Assembly (NCBI RefSeq): GCF_003990645.1
Contig: NZ_RYZK01000004.1
Span: forward strand, 248,001-312,000
From: Shimia sediminis
GTDB lineage: Bacteria; Pseudomonadota; Alphaproteobacteria; Rhodobacterales; Rhodobacteraceae
Length of the DNA: 64,000 nucleotides
Direction: 5' to 3'
The first letter of the stretch is position 1, and every line of letters begins with the position of its first letter. This document shows positions 17,196-26,414 of this stretch, in pieces. The position numbers and the translations under genes are program-made. The notes under the pieces are model-generated. The model was not told where the DNA came from. It did not search any database and saw only the letters and a program-made list of their open reading frames with translations.

Positions 17196-18350
17196 TCAGC
17201 TGGCGCCCATGGTCTGTCGCGCGATCACTACGCGTTGTACGTCCGAGGCCCCTTCGTAAATCCGCAAGGCGCGTATCTCGCGATAGAGCCGCTCGACAAC
17301 TTCGCCCGACTTCACCCCGTCGCCGCCATGCAATTGCACAGCTTTATCTATCACTTGCTGGGCCTGATCCGTGGCAAACAGCTTTGCCATCGCCGCCTCG
17401 CGCGTCACCCTCGGCGCGCCGGAATCCTTGGTCCAGGCCGCTCGGTAGACCAGCAAAGCCGCCGCATCCACATCCAGCGCCATATCCGCAATGTGCCCCT
17501 GCACCATCTGCAAATCAAACAGCGGCGCGCCTTGCACCTTGCGCGCGACTGTCCGCGCCAACGCCTCATCCAACGCCCGCCGCGCAAAGCCCAGCGCCGC
17601 AGCCGCTACGGTCGAGCGGAAAACATCCAGCACCGACATAGCTATCTTGAACCCCGCGCCGGGCGCGCCCAACAGCGCTGATGCCGGCACCCGGCAATCG
17701 CTAAACCTCAGCGTCGCGAGCGGGTGCGGCGCGATGGTTTCCAACCGTTCAACTACCTCGAACCCCGGCAGCCCCGCAGGCACGATAAAGGCCGACATGC
17801 CTTTAGCCCCCGGTGCCTCGCCTGTGCGGGCAAACACCGTGTAAACGTCCGCGATGCCGCCGTTCGAGATCCAGGTCTTTTCCCCGTTCAGGACAAAATC
17901 ATCCCCGTCGCGCGTTGAAGTCATCGTATTGCTGGCCACGTCCGAGCCCGACCCTGGCTCGGTCAGCGCAAAAGCCGAGATCGCCCGGCCCGCCCGCGTC
18001 AGGCTCAGCCACTCCCGCTTTTGCGCATCAGTACCAAAGAGAGAAATCGCCCCGGTCCCCAACCCCTGCATGGCAAAAGCAAAATCCGCCAACCCGTCGT
18101 GGCGCGCCAGCGTTTCGCGGATCAGGCACAGTGATCGCACATCCAACCCGCCGCCGCCGTCGGGGTCCACTGCCGAATGAGTCAGGAAGCCGGACTCGCC
18201 TAGCATCGCCACCAACTGACGACAGGCGGTATCGGTGTCCGAGTGGTCAACCACGCCCAGATGCACCGCGCACCATTCTTCAAGCGCTTCTGAAAGCACC
18301 CGATGCCGATCCTCAAAAAACGGCCAATTCAGGAATGTCTTATCCGCCAT
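17196..18350 (-). CDS. Acyl-CoA dehydrogenase
   Basis: A 384-residue FAD enzyme. It has [15 protein letters not shown] (FAD/substrate loop), the [17 protein letters not shown] block, QLHGGDGV, and a C-terminal [11 protein letters not shown] carrying the likely catalytic Glu. It dehydrogenates an acyl-CoA at alpha-beta, passing electrons to ETF. The start is set at the ATG at 18350 because GGAGGG lies 4 nt before it; an upstream in-frame ATG at 18380 adds ten unlikely residues. It lies 13 bp upstream of the ligase and 68 bp downstream of the crotonase-fold gene, so it probably acts on a ring-reduced or ring-opened CoA ester in the same pathway. Confidence 0.9.
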   Translation of the reverse strand: MADKTFLNWPFFEDRHRVLSEALEEWCAVHLGVVDHSDTDTACRQLVAMLGESGFLTHSAVDPDGGGGLDVRSLCLIRETLARHDGLADFAFAMQGLGTGAISLFGTDAQKREWLSLTRAGRAISAFALTEPGSGSDVASNTMTSTRDGDDFVLNGEKTWISNGGIADVYTVFARTGEAPGAKGMSAFIVPAGLPGFEVVERLETIAPHPLATLRFSDCRVPASALLGAPGAGFKIAMSVLDVFRSTVAAAALGFARRALDEALARTVARKVQGAPLFDLQMVQGHIADMALDVDAAALLVYRAAWTKDSGAPRVTREAAMAKLFATDQAQQVIDKAVQLHGGDGVKSGEVVERLYREIRALRIYEGASDVQRVVIARQTMGAS

Positions 18351-18418
18351 GTTGCCCTCCCAAGGCTTCTTTTGGCCCAAAATATCCCGGGGGTTCGGGG
18401 GCTGGCCCCCGATCCAAA

Positions 18419-19219
18419 TTAGTCGCCTTCAAACACCGGTTTCTCTTTGGCAACAAAGGCATGGTACGCGCGATGAAAATCCTGCCCCTGCATACAGATC
18501 GCCTGCGCCTGAGCTTCCGCCTCGATGGCCTGTTCGATCGACATGCACCATTCCTGTGCCAGCATGGTTTTGGTCATCATGTTTGCAAAGTTTGGGCCAT
18601 CAGCTATGCGCCGCGCCAGCTTCATGGCTTCGGCCATCAGGGCATCTGCATCAACCAAGCGGTTGAAGTAACCCCATGCATACCCTTCATCCGCAGACAT
18701 CGCACGCCCAAGGTAGAGCAACTCGGCAGCGCGTCCCTGCCCGATGATCCGGGGTAGAATGGCACAGGCTCCCATGTCACAGCCCGCGAGACCTACACGA
18801 TTGAAAAGAAAAGCCGTTTTCGCCTCTGGCGTGGCCACCCGCAGATCCGAGGCCATAGAGATAATGGCACCGGCTCCGGCACATACACCGTCTACAGCAG
18901 CGATTATCGGCTTGCCGCAGTTCACCATCGCCTTGACCAGATCGCCCGTCATTCGTGTGAACGTCAGCAGCTCTTTCATGGACATCTTCGTGAGCGGCCC
19001 GATGATGTCATGAACATCACCACCCGAGCTGAAGTTCCCCCCGTTTGAGGCAAAGACCACCGCTTTGACCTCATCATCATAGTGCAGATCCCGGAACCAA
19101 TCGCGCAGCTCGGCGTAGCTGTCGAAGGTCAGCGGGTTTTTTCGCTCGGGCCGGTCCAAAGCGACCACTGCAACCCCCTCCGAAATCTCACATTTGAAAT
19201 GCTCTACGTCGCTCCGCAT
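18419..19219 (-). CDS. Crotonase-fold (enoyl-CoA hydratase/isomerase family) protein lacking hydratase glutamates
   Basis: A 266-residue crotonase-superfamily protein with [16 protein letters not shown] (CoA/oxyanion region) and [11 protein letters not shown]. In enoyl-CoA hydratase two glutamates do the chemistry; at those positions this protein has Ile119 and Arg141. Instead Asp148 in VGLAGCDMG lines up with the catalytic Asp of dienoyl-CoA isomerase and 4-chlorobenzoyl-CoA dehalogenase. It may therefore be an isomerase, hydrolase or ring-active enzyme rather than a hydratase. I start it at the ATG at 19219, which has GGAG 6 nt upstream; ATGs at 19231 and 19270 lack a good site. It is the first gene of the kynA operon. 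Confidence 0.85.
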   Translation of the reverse strand: MRSDVEHFKCEISEGVAVVALDRPERKNPLTFDSYAELRDWFRDLHYDDEVKAVVFASNGGNFSSGGDVHDIIGPLTKMSMKELLTFTRMTGDLVKAMVNCGKPIIAAVDGVCAGAGAIISMASDLRVATPEAKTAFLFNRVGLAGCDMGACAILPRIIGQGRAAELLYLGRAMSADEGYAWGYFNRLVDADALMAEAMKLARRIADGPNFANMMTKTMLAQEWCMSIEQAIEAEAQAQAICMQGQDFHRAYHAFVAKEKPVFEGD

Positions 19220-19360
19220 CTTCGTCTCCATATTGCCAGCATGCGCACTGCCCACATCGGCATTCATCATACACTGAAGGTTTGAGCCTGATGCTAGAGT
19301 GACTCAATATTTATTTCAAGCTTAAAACTTCAAGCATAAAGCTTTATTGGAGATCGTGAA

Positions 19361-20233
19361 TTACGCCTCCATTGTTCCTTCCAGCCAATGGCGCAAGGCA
19401 GCCAACGGCGGATAGCCTCCTGCGCCTTCCGGCCACACCAGCAGATAGGCCCCCATGCCAACGCGGCACGCGCCTTCAAGCTCCACCAGCGTCCCACGCG
19501 CGATCTCAACATCGACGAGGTAATCAGGCATTAGGGCAACCCCCAGCCCCGACTGCGCCGCCCGCATCATCGTGGCAAATTGATCAAACATCATCGACGG
19601 ACGCGTCGTTTCCGGCCATCCATTGACCTTGGACCACTCCTCCCAGGCATAGGGTCGCGTTTGCAACGACAGACGAGGCAAACCCTGCACCCCCTCATCT
19701 CGCGCGAGGTCGGGCGACGCCACTGCAACCATGTGTTCATCCAGCAATCGCAGGCTCTCCGTCCCCGGCCAGCGCTTGCGCCCATAGTGGATCGCCGCAT
19801 GAAAGCTTTCGAATGCAAAATCAAATGGCTCCAGCCGCGTCGACATGTTCAGCGTCACGCCCGGATTGCCCGCGAAAAAACCCGGCAACTTCGGCGCTAA
19901 CCAGTGGGTGCCAAAACTGGGCAGGATCGCCAGGTTCAACGCCCCGCCATCGGGATTGGCCTGAAGTGCAACTGTGGCGCTATTGATCTGGTGAAGTGCT
20001 GCCCGGATTTCCTCTGCATAACGCGCCCCATGCGCCGTCAGAATGAGCCGCTTGCGCTGACGCTCGAACAGGGCGCTGCCAAGCTGCTCTTCCAACCTTT
20101 GTATCTGTCGACTGACTGCACTCTGCGTCAGGTTCAACTCTGCCGCAGCCGCTGTAACAGACCCCAAACGGGACACAGCTTCGAATGCCGTTAACGTCGA
20201 CATTGGCGGTGTAAATCGGCGCGTAGATTTCAA
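19361..20233 (-). CDS. LysR-family regulator, GcvA type, divergent from gcdH
   Basis: A 290-residue LysR regulator. The helix-turn-helix is GSVTAAAAELNLTQSAVSRQIQ, and the effector domain has the GcvA-group features LAILPSFGTHWLAPKLPGF and GVALMPDYLV. The start is taken as TTG at 20233 behind AAGGGA. This gives the N-terminus LKSTRRFTPP, matching the MHIPRRFLPP start of the paralogue at 51175-52065; an in-frame ATG at 20332 would add 33 unusual residues. The divergent partner is glutaryl-CoA dehydrogenase, so it probably activates that gene in response to glutarate or glutaryl-CoA (inferred). Confidence 0.86.
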   Translation of the reverse strand: MKSTRRFTPPMSTLTAFEAVSRLGSVTAAAAELNLTQSAVSRQIQRLEEQLGSALFERQRKRLILTAHGARYAEEIRAALHQINSATVALQANPDGGALNLAILPSFGTHWLAPKLPGFFAGNPGVTLNMSTRLEPFDFAFESFHAAIHYGRKRWPGTESLRLLDEHMVAVASPDLARDEGVQGLPRLSLQTRPYAWEEWSKVNGWPETTRPSMMFDQFATMMRAAQSGLGVALMPDYLVDVEIARGTLVELEGACRVGMGAYLLVWPEGAGGYPPLAALRHWLEGTMEA

Positions 20234-20440
20234 TTCATTCCCTTTCAGAATGTTTTGTTGCCTAAAATTTGATTTTTTCCTGTGGTTTTGCAAGCTAGTT
20301 AATGCCAACAGCGCATCTTTGGTGGAATTCACAGCGTCACGACATCACTGGAACCAACCAAAGCATGCACCGCAAACACCACATCCTTGTGGTAACACTC
20401 ACAAGGCTCTGACCAGAATCACCGAAAGGACACCTTGAAC
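20234..20440. promoter_or_regulatory. Divergent control region between LysR and gcdH
   Basis: About 207 bp separate the two start codons. The LysR-proximal half is AT-rich (AAAATTTGATTTTTT around 20263-20278), suited to promoters, and the gcdH-proximal part ends in AAAGGA before the start. LysR activators usually bind here. I could not single out a confident T-N11-A box. Confidence 0.45.
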
Positions 20441-21655
20441 ATGGCCCGTGATCTCGCCCCGCAATCCCGCCCCGACCTGTCGTCGTTCAACTGGGAAGAC
20501 CCGTTCCTGCTGGAAACCCAGCTCGAAGAAGACGAACGCATGATCCGCGACTCGGCCATGGCCTATGCGCAGGAAAAGCTGCAACCACGGGTAACAGAAG
20601 CCTTCGACAAGGAAGAGACCGACCCCGAGATTTTCCGCGAAATGGGCGCTATGGGCCTCCTCGGCACCACCATCCCTGAGGAATACGGTGGGCTTGGAGC
20701 TGGCTATGTCACCTATGGCCTCGTGGCTCGTGAGGTTGAACGCGTCGACTCTGGCTACCGCTCGATGATGTCGGTGCAATCCAGCCTTGTGATGTACCCG
20801 ATCTATGCTTACGGCACCGACGAGCAGCGCAAGAAATACCTGCCGGGTCTGTCGTCGGGCGAACTGATTGGCTGCTTTGGCCTGACCGAACCCGACGCGG
20901 GTTCCGATCCCGGCTCGATGAAGACCACCGCCAAAAAGGTCGACGGCGGCTACGTCCTGAATGGCTCGAAGATGTGGATTTCCAACGCGCCAATTGCGGA
21001 TGTCTTCGTGGTGTGGGCCAAATCCGACGCCCATGACGGCAAGATCAAAGGCTTCGTTCTGGAAAAAGGCATGAAGGGTCTGAGCGCCCCGAAGATCGAA
21101 GGCAAAATGTCCCTGCGCGCCTCCATCACCGGCGAAATCGTCATGGACAACGTCGAAGTCAGCGAAGACGCTCTCCTGCCCAACGTCGCCGGTCTGAAAG
21201 GGCCCTTCGGCTGTCTCAACCGCGCCCGCTACGGCATCGCCTGGGGCGCCATGGGGGCCGCCGAATACTGCTGGCACGCCGCCCGCCAATACGGCCTCGA
21301 CCGCAAGCAATTCGGCCGCCCGCTGGCCAACACCCAGCTGTTCCAGCTGAAGCTCGCCAATATGCAGACCGAGATTTCGCTGGGCCTGCAAGCGGCCCTG
21401 CGCGTCGGTCGTCTGATGGACGAAGCCAGTGCCGCGCCCGAGATGGTCTCGATCATCAAGCGCAACAACTGTGGCAAGGCGCTGGATATCGCACGCATGG
21501 CGCGTGACATGCACGGCGGCAACGGCATCAGCACAGCCTTCGGCGTGATCCGCCACATGGTGAACCTCGAGACGGTGAACACCTACGAAGGCACCCACGA
21601 CGTGCACGCCCTGATCCTGGGCCGCGCACAGACCGGCCTTCAGGCTTTCTTCTAA
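20441..21655 (+). CDS. gcdH: Glutaryl-CoA dehydrogenase
   Basis: A 404-residue acyl-CoA dehydrogenase with the glutaryl-CoA dehydrogenase hallmarks: an N-terminal [40 protein letters not shown] (substrate pocket), and the C-terminal [19 protein letters not shown] with the catalytic Glu. It oxidatively decarboxylates glutaryl-CoA to crotonyl-CoA in lysine and tryptophan breakdown. The ATG at 20441 is chosen; a TTG at 20435 sits closer to AAAGGA and is an alternative. It is divergent from a LysR gene and ends in a 4-bp overlap with the convergent flavoprotein gene. Confidence 0.93.
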   Translation: MARDLAPQSRPDLSSFNWEDPFLLETQLEEDERMIRDSAMAYAQEKLQPRVTEAFDKEETDPEIFREMGAMGLLGTTIPEEYGGLGAGYVTYGLVAREVERVDSGYRSMMSVQSSLVMYPIYAYGTDEQRKKYLPGLSSGELIGCFGLTEPDAGSDPGSMKTTAKKVDGGYVLNGSKMWISNAPIADVFVVWAKSDAHDGKIKGFVLEKGMKGLSAPKIEGKMSLRASITGEIVMDNVEVSEDALLPNVAGLKGPFGCLNRARYGIAWGAMGAAEYCWHAARQYGLDRKQFGRPLANTQLFQLKLANMQTEISLGLQAALRVGRLMDEASAAPEMVSIIKRNNCGKALDIARMARDMHGGNGISTAFGVIRHMVNLETVNTYEGTHDVHALILGRAQTGLQAFF

Positions 21656-23631
21656 AGCTCCAGACCAGCGCGGCGGCCTTCATAGATGGCCGCCGCCGCC
21701 AGCCTCGGCGCATTGGCATCGCCAATCACTTTCGGGTCGATCCCTTTGGCCCGCAAAGCGTCCGCCAGATCCGGCATAGCGACATTCCCTGTCGCCAGAA
21801 CCAAACTGTCCGCCGCGATCTGCTTCACCGCACCGGTCAGCAACGACAGTACCTCAGCCCCCTCCGCTGACCATTTCGTAAGCGCCACTTCGGTCTCAAA
21901 CACCACCCCCAACCGCGCCAAAGTCTGACGCGCCGGGAAATCCGTGGCCGAGCGCACCAGCTCTTTCGCCACCATCGCATCCGGCGTCACAATGGTCACC
22001 CTGTGCCCCTGCTCTGCCATGTGCCACGCCGTGCCGATACCCTTCCAATGGCCGCCTTCGTCCAGCACAACAACGTGTTGCCCCAGACGCGCCGCGCGGC
22101 CCATCACATCCTCGGTCGACCAGACATTGCCCAGCGTCAGTCCCGGCATCTCCGCCACATGCGGAAGCGCCTTCTGAAACCCGGTCCCCGCCGGCAAAGA
22201 CCCTGTCGCAACAATCACCCGACCAAATCCGCCGTCCGCAATGTCGTCCTCATCCCAGTAGGTGTTCAGCCGCACCTCCACGCCCAGTTTCCCTAGCTGA
22301 CGCTCATACCACTCCACCAAATCCGTCACTTGCGCCCGGCGCGGCTGCAAGCCCGCCAACTTAAACTGCCCGCCGACCTTCGGCCCCGCCTCAACCAAAA
22401 CCACGCCGTGCCCGCGCTCGGCTGCCACCCGCGCTGCCTCAAGCCCCGCAGGCCCGGCCCCAACCACCAGCACCGACAGCTTGTCCTCGGCTGCCGTGAA
22501 CCGATCCCCACCCCACAAGTACTCATGCCCCGCCGACGGGTTCACCAGACAAGAGATGTAGTAATCCCGCCCCCGGCGTCCCCAGCACTGCTGGTTACAC
22601 GACAGACACCCGCGTATGTCTTCGACCCGATCCTCTGCCGCCTTTGTCACAAGATGCGGATCGGCAATCTGCCCCCGGACAATCGACACCAAATCCGCCT
22701 GCCCCGCGCCCAACACGGTATTGGCATTGTCCGGCGTTCGGATATTTGCCTCGGCCGTCACCAGCGCCGACAGTCCCGCCGCTTTCAACCGCGACGCCAG
22801 ATCGGCCCCAAGGTTCTCGGCATACTGAAAACTCGGCAACAGCTTGTAGAAGTCAAAGTAACTCCCCGCCCCCACCGTGACATAATCCATCAATCCGTCA
22901 CGATCATGCCGCGCGACGACCTCAACCATCTCATCCCGGCTCAGGCAAACCTCCTGATCCGAGTCGTCATTGATCGCCAGACCAATGATAAAGTCCTCGC
23001 CACAGGCCTCGCGAATACGGCGCATGATCTCGCGGGACAGCCGCGTGCGCCCATCCAGATCACCGCCCCATGCGTCCTCGCGGAGGTTCGAAAACGGCGT
23101 CCAGAACTGATCCAGCAAGCAGTGATAGGCCGCCCAAACCTCAACCCCATCAAAGCCCGCCTTCTGACAGCGCACCGCCGCCGCGACAAAGCCTTCGATG
23201 GTCTCTTCGATCTCTGCCACTGTCATCGCGTGGCTGCCATCATTGTCGTGATAGCTCGGCCCACCCGACGGAGACCAGTTCGCATGCCAAGAGTTGTCCC
23301 AATCCCCATGCGCGCCCACGTGATAGAGCTGCTGGATCATCACCGCGCCTTCGGCCTGACAGGCCTCGGTAATGCGTTTGAAATGCGGGATCACCTCATC
23401 GCTGGATTGGCGAAAATTGCCACGGGTCAGAATGGCCGCTGCATGAACTGGCATCGGCTCGACAACGATCATCGCCGCCCCGCCCACGGCCCGCTCCTTG
23501 TAATACGCGAGATGCTGATCTCCGGGCAGGCCATTCTCGGCCATATTCGTGGTATGCGCCCCAAAAACGATGCGATTTTTCAGAGTCTTGTGCCGCAGCG
23601 TAACCGGATTGAACACGTGGCGAAGGCTCAT
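21652..23631 (-). CDS. FMN/Fe-S/FAD flavoprotein, dimethylamine-dehydrogenase/StcD-like (paralogue 1)
   Basis: A 659-residue protein. An Old-Yellow-Enzyme-type TIM barrel (residues about 1-340) has the substrate-side motifs [10 protein letters not shown] and [12 protein letters not shown] [4Fe-4S] motif at about residues 345-365 (CLSCNQQC, then Cys 11 residues later) matches the C-x2-C-x3-C-x11-C pattern of trimethylamine dehydrogenase. A C-terminal FAD/NAD domain has [21 protein letters not shown]. The family includes dimethylamine dehydrogenase, dienoyl-CoA reductase and N-methylproline demethylase (StcD). With an MttB-family gene and a second flavoprotein in the operon, oxidative removal of an N-methyl group is likely. 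It overlaps the ProC-like gene by 4 bp. Confidence 0.87.
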   Translation of the reverse strand: MSLRHVFNPVTLRHKTLKNRIVFGAHTTNMAENGLPGDQHLAYYKERAVGGAAMIVVEPMPVHAAAILTRGNFRQSSDEVIPHFKRITEACQAEGAVMIQQLYHVGAHGDWDNSWHANWSPSGGPSYHDNDGSHAMTVAEIEETIEGFVAAAVRCQKAGFDGVEVWAAYHCLLDQFWTPFSNLREDAWGGDLDGRTRLSREIMRRIREACGEDFIIGLAINDDSDQEVCLSRDEMVEVVARHDRDGLMDYVTVGAGSYFDFYKLLPSFQYAENLGADLASRLKAAGLSALVTAEANIRTPDNANTVLGAGQADLVSIVRGQIADPHLVTKAAEDRVEDIRGCLSCNQQCWGRRGRDYYISCLVNPSAGHEYLWGGDRFTAAEDKLSVLVVGAGPAGLEAARVAAERGHGVVLVEAGPKVGGQFKLAGLQPRRAQVTDLVEWYERQLGKLGVEVRLNTYWDEDDIADGGFGRVIVATGSLPAGTGFQKALPHVAEMPGLTLGNVWSTEDVMGRAARLGQHVVVLDEGGHWKGIGTAWHMAEQGHRVTIVTPDAMVAKELVRSATDFPARQTLARLGVVFETEVALTKWSAEGAEVLSLLTGAVKQIAADSLVLATGNVAMPDLADALRAKGIDPKVIGDANAPRLAAAAIYEGRRAGLEL

Positions 23632-24359
23632 TCCCCACGCTCCAACGCATCCATGCCACCCTGCAAATCCTGCACCATGCCACCCTCTTCCATGTGCAAC
23701 CGCAACCGCTGGTTATAGCCGCCCTCCGTGTTCAACGCCTCGATCAGCTCCGCGCTTGGGGTTCCTTGCAAGTTCGACGCCACCAGGTGCCGCAAAAACG
23801 CCTCGCCCACGCCGGGCACGGCCTCGCGCGCAGCCAACCAATTGCCCGCCGTTTCCACCATCCGCGCCACCGGAGACAGCACGGCCTGCGCACTCAAGTA
23901 CGCCGCGAGTTCTGCTTCAGACTGCACCGCATAAACGGTGTTCCGTGCCCCAAAGATTTCCTCAAGCAGCTCCGCGTCCCCCAAGGCCAAAACCGGCGAG
24001 CCACCTTCCGCAATCCCCGGAAACGGCATCACCACGGCCTCCAACGTGGCAGGCGCCACCAGTGCCGCCGCCTCGGACTTCGAAGCGCCTGCCATGAAGG
24101 AAATCACTCTTTGATCCTCCCGAAACGACAGCCTCGGCAACATCACCTCAGCCACCTCAGCCATCAGCCCCAGGAACACCACATCGCTCTGATCCAAAAC
24201 GGCCTGGTTCCCGGCAACCGAGACCTCGTCATAGACCGCCGCCAACAACGACGTATTCGCCACGCTGCGTTCCGATACCACGATCTGATGCCCATCTCCC
24301 GCTATGCCATGCACAACCGCCGTGGCAATCGTACCGGTTCCCAGAACTCCAATCCGCAT
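23628..24359 (-). CDS. ProC-like NAD(P)-binding oxidoreductase
   Basis: A 243-residue protein with an N-terminal Rossmann motif MRIGVLGTGTIATAVVHGIA and the pyrroline-5-carboxylate reductase-type segments SDVVFLGLMAEVAEVM and VISFMAGASKSEAAAL. The C-terminal dimerisation helix of real ProC is diverged (TPSAELIEALNTEGGYNQRLR), and the protein is a little shorter than the usual 265-275 residues, so its substrate may not be P5C itself. It sits between two demethylating-type flavoproteins with 1-bp and 4-bp overlaps, so all three are made together. A cyclic imino acid related to proline is an attractive but unproven substrate. Confidence 0.8.
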   Translation of the reverse strand: MRIGVLGTGTIATAVVHGIAGDGHQIVVSERSVANTSLLAAVYDEVSVAGNQAVLDQSDVVFLGLMAEVAEVMLPRLSFREDQRVISFMAGASKSEAAALVAPATLEAVVMPFPGIAEGGSPVLALGDAELLEEIFGARNTVYAVQSEAELAAYLSAQAVLSPVARMVETAGNWLAAREAVPGVGEAFLRHLVASNLQGTPSAELIEALNTEGGYNQRLRLHMEEGGMVQDLQGGMDALERGE

Positions 24360-26410
24360 CAGATATCCTTTACCAGGCGCAAGGCGTCATAGATCGCCGC
24401 ATGGGTGTTGCGCGCACTCACTGCATCGCCAATCCGGAACAGCTGAAAGCCGCCTTCCGCGTTGCGTTCGATCCCTTGCCCGCGCCCCTCGATCAGCGCG
24501 TCGTAATCCACCGCCCCTTCGTTCGACGACAGGGGTTTCAGATCAAAATACAGATCATCCAGCGGCAGCGTGCCATAGTTCACCACCACCTGATCATAGG
24601 TCTTATGCGAGGTGAAATCGCTGTAATCCGTGCCAATCGTCGCATTCAAAAGGTTCCCCTCCCGCGCCACATCCAGCAAGCGGCGGGTCACAGTAAAGGT
24701 CACATCTTTGTCCTGCAGCGCCCTCATATAGGGCACAAGGTTCATCGCCATGATATCCGGAGCAAAAACCCGGTCGGGTGTCATCACCTCCACCTTGGCG
24801 CCTGTCTCTGCCGCCAGTTCCGCCGCCATCAGTGCCGGATGATCACCGCTTTCGTCATAGATCAGGATGTTCTGCCCCGGCTTGACATCACCCGAGATCA
24901 GATCCCACGCCGTGACCACCAGATCACTTTCGGTGCCGCTTTCGAACAGCTCGACATTCGGCATGCCTCCGGTGGCTACAATCACCACATCCGGGTTTAG
25001 CGCAGTCACATCCCCGGCCTCGGCCCAGGTATTAAAGCGGAACTCCACATCCCGCGCCGCACATTGCGCCATGCGCCAGTCGATGATGCTGATCATCTCC
25101 CGCCGCCGAGGGTTCTGCGCCGTCAGCCGGATTTGCCCGCCGGGATCGGGCTGTGCTTCGAACACGGTCACGTCATGGCCGCGCTCCGCTGCCACACGGG
25201 CCGCCTCCAGACCACCGGGCCCTGCACCGACAATCACCACCTTCTTGCGCTCAGCTGCAGGTGCAATCTCATGCGGCATGGTCAGCTCACGCCCCGTGGC
25301 CGCATTGTGCAGACACAAGGCTTCACCCGCCTGATAAATCCTGTCGAGACAATAGGTTGCGCCGACGCAAGGGCGTATATCATCCTCACGTCCCTCGACG
25401 ATCTTTTTCACGATATGCGGATCCGCCATATGGGCGCGCGTCATGCCCACCATGTCCAACAGCCCCACCTGCACCGCATGGCGCGCCGTGGCCACATCCG
25501 GGATTTTCGCCGCGTGGAAGGTCGGCATCCCCGTCGCCTTCTTCACCTCACCGGCAAAATCCAAATGCGGCGCGTTTTTCATACCCTGCACCGGGATCAC
25601 ATCGGTCATCGCGGGATCGGTGTGAATGCGCCCGCGAATGACATTGAGGAAATCCACCATGCCGCTGTCTGCCAGCCGCTTGGAAATCTCGATCCCCTCT
25701 TCCGGCGAGATCCCCCCTGCCTCGGCCTCATCCGCCGTATAGCGCAGGCCCACGATGAACTCGTCACCCACCCGCTTACGGATGGCTTTCAGCACGTCCA
25801 TCGGAAACTTCAACCGGCTCTCCAGCGACTGCCCGCCATAAGGCCCCTCCAGATCATTGGTCAGCGGCGACCAGAACTGATCCAGCAAGTGACCATAAAC
25901 CTGCAGCTCGATCCCATCCATACCACCCGCCTTCATGCGTTCCGTGGCATCGGCAAAGTCCGAGATGATCCGCTCGATATCCCAATCCTCGATCAGCTTG
26001 GGAAACGACCGGTGCGCCGGCTCGCGGTGCTTGGACGACGACACCGAAGGTAGCCAATCGCCTTTGTTCCAACCTGTGCGACGCCCCAGATGAGTCAGCT
26101 GGATCATCACTGCGCAGCCATGCTCGTGACAGGCATCGGTCAACCGCTGGATATGCGGCACCACCTCATCCTTGTAGGCGAGGATATTGTTGAACACCGG
26201 CGGGCTGTCTTTGCTGACAGCCGCCGACCCGGCCGTCATCGCCAACGCGACACCTGCCTTGGCCCGCTCTGCGTGATAGGCCGCATAGCGCTCTTTCGGC
26301 ATGCCCTGTTCGGGATAGGCCGGTTCATGGCTCGTGGTCATGATCCGGTTTTTTAACGTCATATGTTTCAGCTGAAAGGGTTGCAGCAATGGATCGTTCG
26401 ACATCGTCAT
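24359..26410 (-). CDS. FMN/FAD flavoprotein, DgcA/StcD-like demethylase (paralogue 2)
   Basis: A 683-residue protein of the same family as its neighbour. The TIM barrel includes MIQLTHLGRRTGWNKGDWLP and LLDQFWSPLTND, and the C-terminal FAD/NAD module has [21 protein letters not shown]. Its Fe-S segment reads CVGATYC, then Cys 11 residues later. Compared with C-x2-C-x3-C-x11-C the second Cys is Ala and the spacing is one shorter, so cluster binding must differ. I recall similar CVGA-type segments in dimethylglycine- and N-methylproline-demethylase homologues, which would support a secondary N-methyl substrate. The start is about 4 bp after the MttB-family stop. Confidence 0.86.
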   Translation of the reverse strand: MTMSNDPLLQPFQLKHMTLKNRIMTTSHEPAYPEQGMPKERYAAYHAERAKAGVALAMTAGSAAVSKDSPPVFNNILAYKDEVVPHIQRLTDACHEHGCAVMIQLTHLGRRTGWNKGDWLPSVSSSKHREPAHRSFPKLIEDWDIERIISDFADATERMKAGGMDGIELQVYGHLLDQFWSPLTNDLEGPYGGQSLESRLKFPMDVLKAIRKRVGDEFIVGLRYTADEAEAGGISPEEGIEISKRLADSGMVDFLNVIRGRIHTDPAMTDVIPVQGMKNAPHLDFAGEVKKATGMPTFHAAKIPDVATARHAVQVGLLDMVGMTRAHMADPHIVKKIVEGREDDIRPCVGATYCLDRIYQAGEALCLHNAATGRELTMPHEIAPAAERKKVVIVGAGPGGLEAARVAAERGHDVTVFEAQPDPGGQIRLTAQNPRRREMISIIDWRMAQCAARDVEFRFNTWAEAGDVTALNPDVVIVATGGMPNVELFESGTESDLVVTAWDLISGDVKPGQNILIYDESGDHPALMAAELAAETGAKVEVMTPDRVFAPDIMAMNLVPYMRALQDKDVTFTVTRRLLDVAREGNLLNATIGTDYSDFTSHKTYDQVVVNYGTLPLDDLYFDLKPLSSNEGAVDYDALIEGRGQGIERNAEGGFQLFRIGDAVSARNTHAAIYDALRLVKDI

Positions 26411-26414
26411 TTCC

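Noticed and set aside
20399-21607. 402-codon minus-strand frame opposite gcdH
   Set aside because: Antisense shadow of glutaryl-CoA dehydrogenase; no family match recognised.
22330-23718. 462-codon plus-strand frame opposite the first flavoprotein
   Set aside because: Low-complexity Arg/Pro/His-rich translation without domains, antisense to a clear FMN/Fe-S/FAD protein.
25064-26053. 329-codon plus-strand frame opposite the second flavoprotein
   Set aside because: His/Arg-rich shadow without domains.
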